Source: Chrysophaeum taylorii
Taxonomy: Eukaryota; Sar; Pelagophyceae; Pelagomonadales; Pelagomonadaceae
DNA: 64,000 nucleotides
NCBI GenBank assembly: GCA_029834535.1
Contig: JAQMWT010000034.1
Location: forward strand, 1-64,000
Direction: 5' to 3'
Below the pieces are notes generated by a model that searched no databases, was not told where the DNA came from, and saw only the letters and a list, made by a program, of their open reading frames with translations. Below, piece after piece: positions 61,761 to 64,000 of this stretch. Numbering within the stretch: position 1 is the first letter of the stretch; the number at the start of each line of letters is the position of its first letter. A program made the position numbers and the translations under genes.

Positions 61761-62436
61761 GCGTCGTGGCTCGCCCCTTTGTTGAGAGCGACGGCGGACA
61801 GCCGCGCGGCCCGGGATGACGAGACAAACCGTCCGGCGCTCGGCGAGGCGGGAGATCGTGCGGGAAAACGAAAGAGGCGCATGTTCCTTTGAAAATTTCG
61901 GTAGAGAACGGGTCAAAGTTCGCAGTCGTCGACGACGACGATAGAGTTTACGCGTCTCGATATAACAAAGATGTATGCGAACTCGGCGTTCTGCGACCAA
62001 TACCCGTCCATGCTGTTTGAGATCAACGGCTGCGCACAGATCACCGTCAGCGAAGATGCTGCTTGCCCTCGTCCTTGCTCAAAGTCTTAATTTTAACATC
62101 CCCATCTGGAAGAAAGATCGACTACAACCGGCCTTGGCGCGTTTCAAAGAGACCCCAAACACCACTGGTGAGCACGACAATCAATCCCGAGGACGGTCAA
62201 TGAATGTTGTTGAAGAGTCCTGTGCCAAAATATAATCTCGCCTCGTCAGCACGTTTTTAGTGTTGTTGTTGTTGTTGTTGTGGAGAAAATAGGTTTGTGC
62301 CACAACGGAGAAATTCTTGTTTTCCTCTGGTGACGGAGGTTGAGTCACTGAACTGGGCTTTCGAAACCAAACCGAAGGAGGCCCACAGACATACGTGGCG
62401 CTAGTTTCGTTGTTGATAACTCCCGGAATAGAAAGT
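61761..62436. other. Upstream region of the tyrosinase gene
   Basis: About 675 bp with a GTT tract (62262-62280). In-frame sequence before the tyrosinase ATG includes the hydrophobic ALVSLLITPGIES just after a CCCACAG at 62382-62388, which looks like a splice acceptor. A first exon with the true start and signal peptide may lie in this region; I could not place it. Confidence 0.45.
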
Positions 62437-63822
62437 ATGCCGTGCGGTCCGCGCGTGCGGAAGGCATGGACGGCGTGGTCGAAGGAAGAGCAGGAGCTGT
62501 GGATCGAGGCGGTGAATACGGTGGAAAAGCAGGGCCACTACTGGACGTTCGTGGCGATGCACCTCTACAACGCGGACTTCACGCACGCGACGTCTTTTTT
62601 GTTTTCGTGGCACAGGCTGTACATCTGGGAGTTCGAGAACGTGATTCGCGCCGCGGCCCCCGAGTACGCGTGCCTGACGCTGCCGGTGTGGGACTGGGCG
62701 CTGGCGTCGGAGCTTTACACGAATTATAACGAAACGTGGGCGGCTACCGACCAGTTCTTGAGGGATATGGGGGGCGCCGGGGTGGAGACGGAGCTCGTGC
62801 TGCCGCACCCCCAGAACGCCAACGCAGTCCGTGTCGACGAAAAGGTGAAGGAGCGAATGAACTCGTACGGCGACTACGCCGAGTGCGAAAACAGCACGGT
62901 AATGAACGCGGTCGGGAGCGTGCCGGCCCCTTTCGACGAGTTTCAGGATATCACGCAGCGATGCGACTACGACGTGAAGATCGTCGAGTGCAACTGCACC
63001 TTCGATGCCCTCACACCAGTCCGCGCGCGCGACATGAGAGGCAACTCTGGCATCTACAACGCGTCGAGATTAACAAACAAAGTCTTAAAATGGCCGCAAT
63101 TTTTAAGATTTTTCGAGAAGTTTTCGTATCCGCACGCCAAGGTCCACGAGGCAATCGATGGCACGATGCGTTCCCACCGATCTCCCGCCGATCCTCTCTT
63201 TTGGGGGCACCACGCCTTCGTCGACTTCATCTGGGACCTGTGGATGCACCGGCACGACTGCGGCGGAGTTAAATACGCCGACGTTCCCCCTGATAAGATC
63301 GAGGACATGTGTCCGCCAAACACAATTTTTAACTGCGTCGTCTGCGGCAACACGGTCGAGGCCGACAGCGAATTTGGCGCCGAGAGTGGCTCCTACCTCG
63401 GACTCTTCGACCCTCCCTTTGCCGACGGCATCGACGATCCGATACCCTTCTACGGACTCAAGACACCGTGGTATCACTTCGATCAGCGCAAACTCCTTAC
63501 CAAACCCCCGGGCTTCAGCGACCAAACCTGGTACGGCACCTGGACCACCAGGGACGTCTATTCCCTCGAAGCCTGGGGCGCTTACTCCTACGACTACGGC
63601 ACGATCTCCTTGGCCAACCCCGGTCTGTCGTCTCTTTTTTCCACCCAAACCACCACCAAGCCGTTTCGATCTACGATGATGGCGCTCTTGTTCTTCTTCG
63701 CCATGCTCGCCGCGTGCGCCTTACGCCGCGTCTGCATCGAAGCCATTCGTCGTGACATGGCGAAGAAGAAGGCCACGCCTCGCAAGCCGGACGAGCACAC
63801 GTCCCTACTCCTCGGCTCCTAA
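62437..63822 (+). CDS. Tyrosinase-family copper oxidase with C-terminal membrane anchor
   Basis: 461 residues from the first ATG; a signal-peptide exon may precede it. CuA ligands H42 (AMHLYNADF), H50 (THATSF) and H59 (SWHRLYIWEFE). CuB ligands H234/H238 (YPHAKVHEAIDG) and H259/H260 in DPLFWGHHAFVDFIWDLW. Both sites are complete, so phenol oxidation to quinones is expected. A Cys-rich segment follows (DMCPPNTIFNCVVCG). A hydrophobic segment near the C terminus (TMMALLFFFAMLAACAL, about 412-428) should anchor it, leaving a basic tail of about 30 residues ending DEHTSLLLGS, which contains an ExxxLL-type sorting signal. N-glycosylation sites (NET, NST, NCT, NAS) lie in the lumenal part. Laccase-type oxidases lack this HxxxH pattern. 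Confidence 0.9.
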   Translation: MPCGPRVRKAWTAWSKEEQELWIEAVNTVEKQGHYWTFVAMHLYNADFTHATSFLFSWHRLYIWEFENVIRAAAPEYACLTLPVWDWALASELYTNYNETWAATDQFLRDMGGAGVETELVLPHPQNANAVRVDEKVKERMNSYGDYAECENSTVMNAVGSVPAPFDEFQDITQRCDYDVKIVECNCTFDALTPVRARDMRGNSGIYNASRLTNKVLKWPQFLRFFEKFSYPHAKVHEAIDGTMRSHRSPADPLFWGHHAFVDFIWDLWMHRHDCGGVKYADVPPDKIEDMCPPNTIFNCVVCGNTVEADSEFGAESGSYLGLFDPPFADGIDDPIPFYGLKTPWYHFDQRKLLTKPPGFSDQTWYGTWTTRDVYSLEAWGAYSYDYGTISLANPGLSSLFSTQTTTKPFRSTMMALLFFFAMLAACALRRVCIEAIRRDMAKKKATPRKPDEHTSLLLGS

Positions 63823-64000
63823 ATCAAGCACAAGCAAGCATTCATTCAAAAAACAAAGACGCCTCTCCACAAATAACAAAGGCCTAGGGACACGGACGGC
63901 GTCTTGCCTTGACTTGCCTTGACTTGACTTGACTTGACACCCCCGAGTCCACCACGCGCCTGACGGCCAGTATTCTTTTAAGAACTAATATCCGGACGGA
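63823..64000. other. 3' flank with CTTGA repeat
   Basis: CTTGACTTGC/CTTGACTTGA repeats at 63905-63938; TAATATCCGG again at 63986. No gene seen before the window ends. Confidence 0.6.

Overview
The window reads as nuclear DNA of a GC-rich, intron-poor unicellular eukaryote, probably a microalga. The genes are compact and closely spaced. The two introns I can place are very short (42 and 49 nt, GT-AG). There are many tri- and tetranucleotide repeats, copia-type retroelements, and ankyrin fragments of the HLEVL...CPWD style common in algae and oomycetes. The exact lineage cannot be settled from the sequence; stramenopile or haptophyte is my guess.

Layout. 1-8138 is lower-GC, repeat-rich DNA. 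It holds a gag-like retroelement fossil, an element with ~320 bp inverted arms enclosing a coiled-coil ORF, a dispersed repeat, a small basic ORF and a gag/protease retroelement fossil. 8139-26406 is bacterial: about 1.7 tandem units of a 10.69 kb alphaproteobacterial-type mobilisable plasmid. The plasmid carries a coupling protein, a serine recombinase, an HNH protein, iterons with an RPA-family initiator, ParA with a small partner, relaxase with MobC, and a Phd/PemK-type pair. It is cut inside the coupling-protein gene on the left and inside mobC on the right. 26407-28770 is an indel-rich second copy of the host locus at 46.6-49.1 kb. 28770-34190 holds a copia fossil, a Pif1/Helitron-type helicase fragment, a minisatellite and a solo LTR.

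From 34 kb the sequence is mostly clean host genes: C2-PPPDE-IQ protein, degraded ankyrin gene, a UBM/PIP-box/HNH protein divergent from an alpha/beta hydrolase, a polyQ protein with an N-terminal zinc finger, a Cys-rich conserved protein, a two-domain cold-shock-like protein divergent from a second PPPDE protein, a broken oxygenase-like gene, a second ankyrin fragment, a tandem Kir-like channel, a HECT-only E3, a PCMT-MYND fusion, a small recent copia derivative, and a tyrosinase with a C-terminal membrane anchor.

The plasmid genes form a coherent mobilisation, replication and maintenance module. The host genes show no operon logic, although several relate to ubiquitin-like signalling (HECT, two PPPDE proteases, UBM/PIP protein). 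The main open question is whether the plasmid tandem is a true insertion into the nuclear genome or an assembly chimera. The indel-rich quality of 8.1-28.8 kb favours caution.
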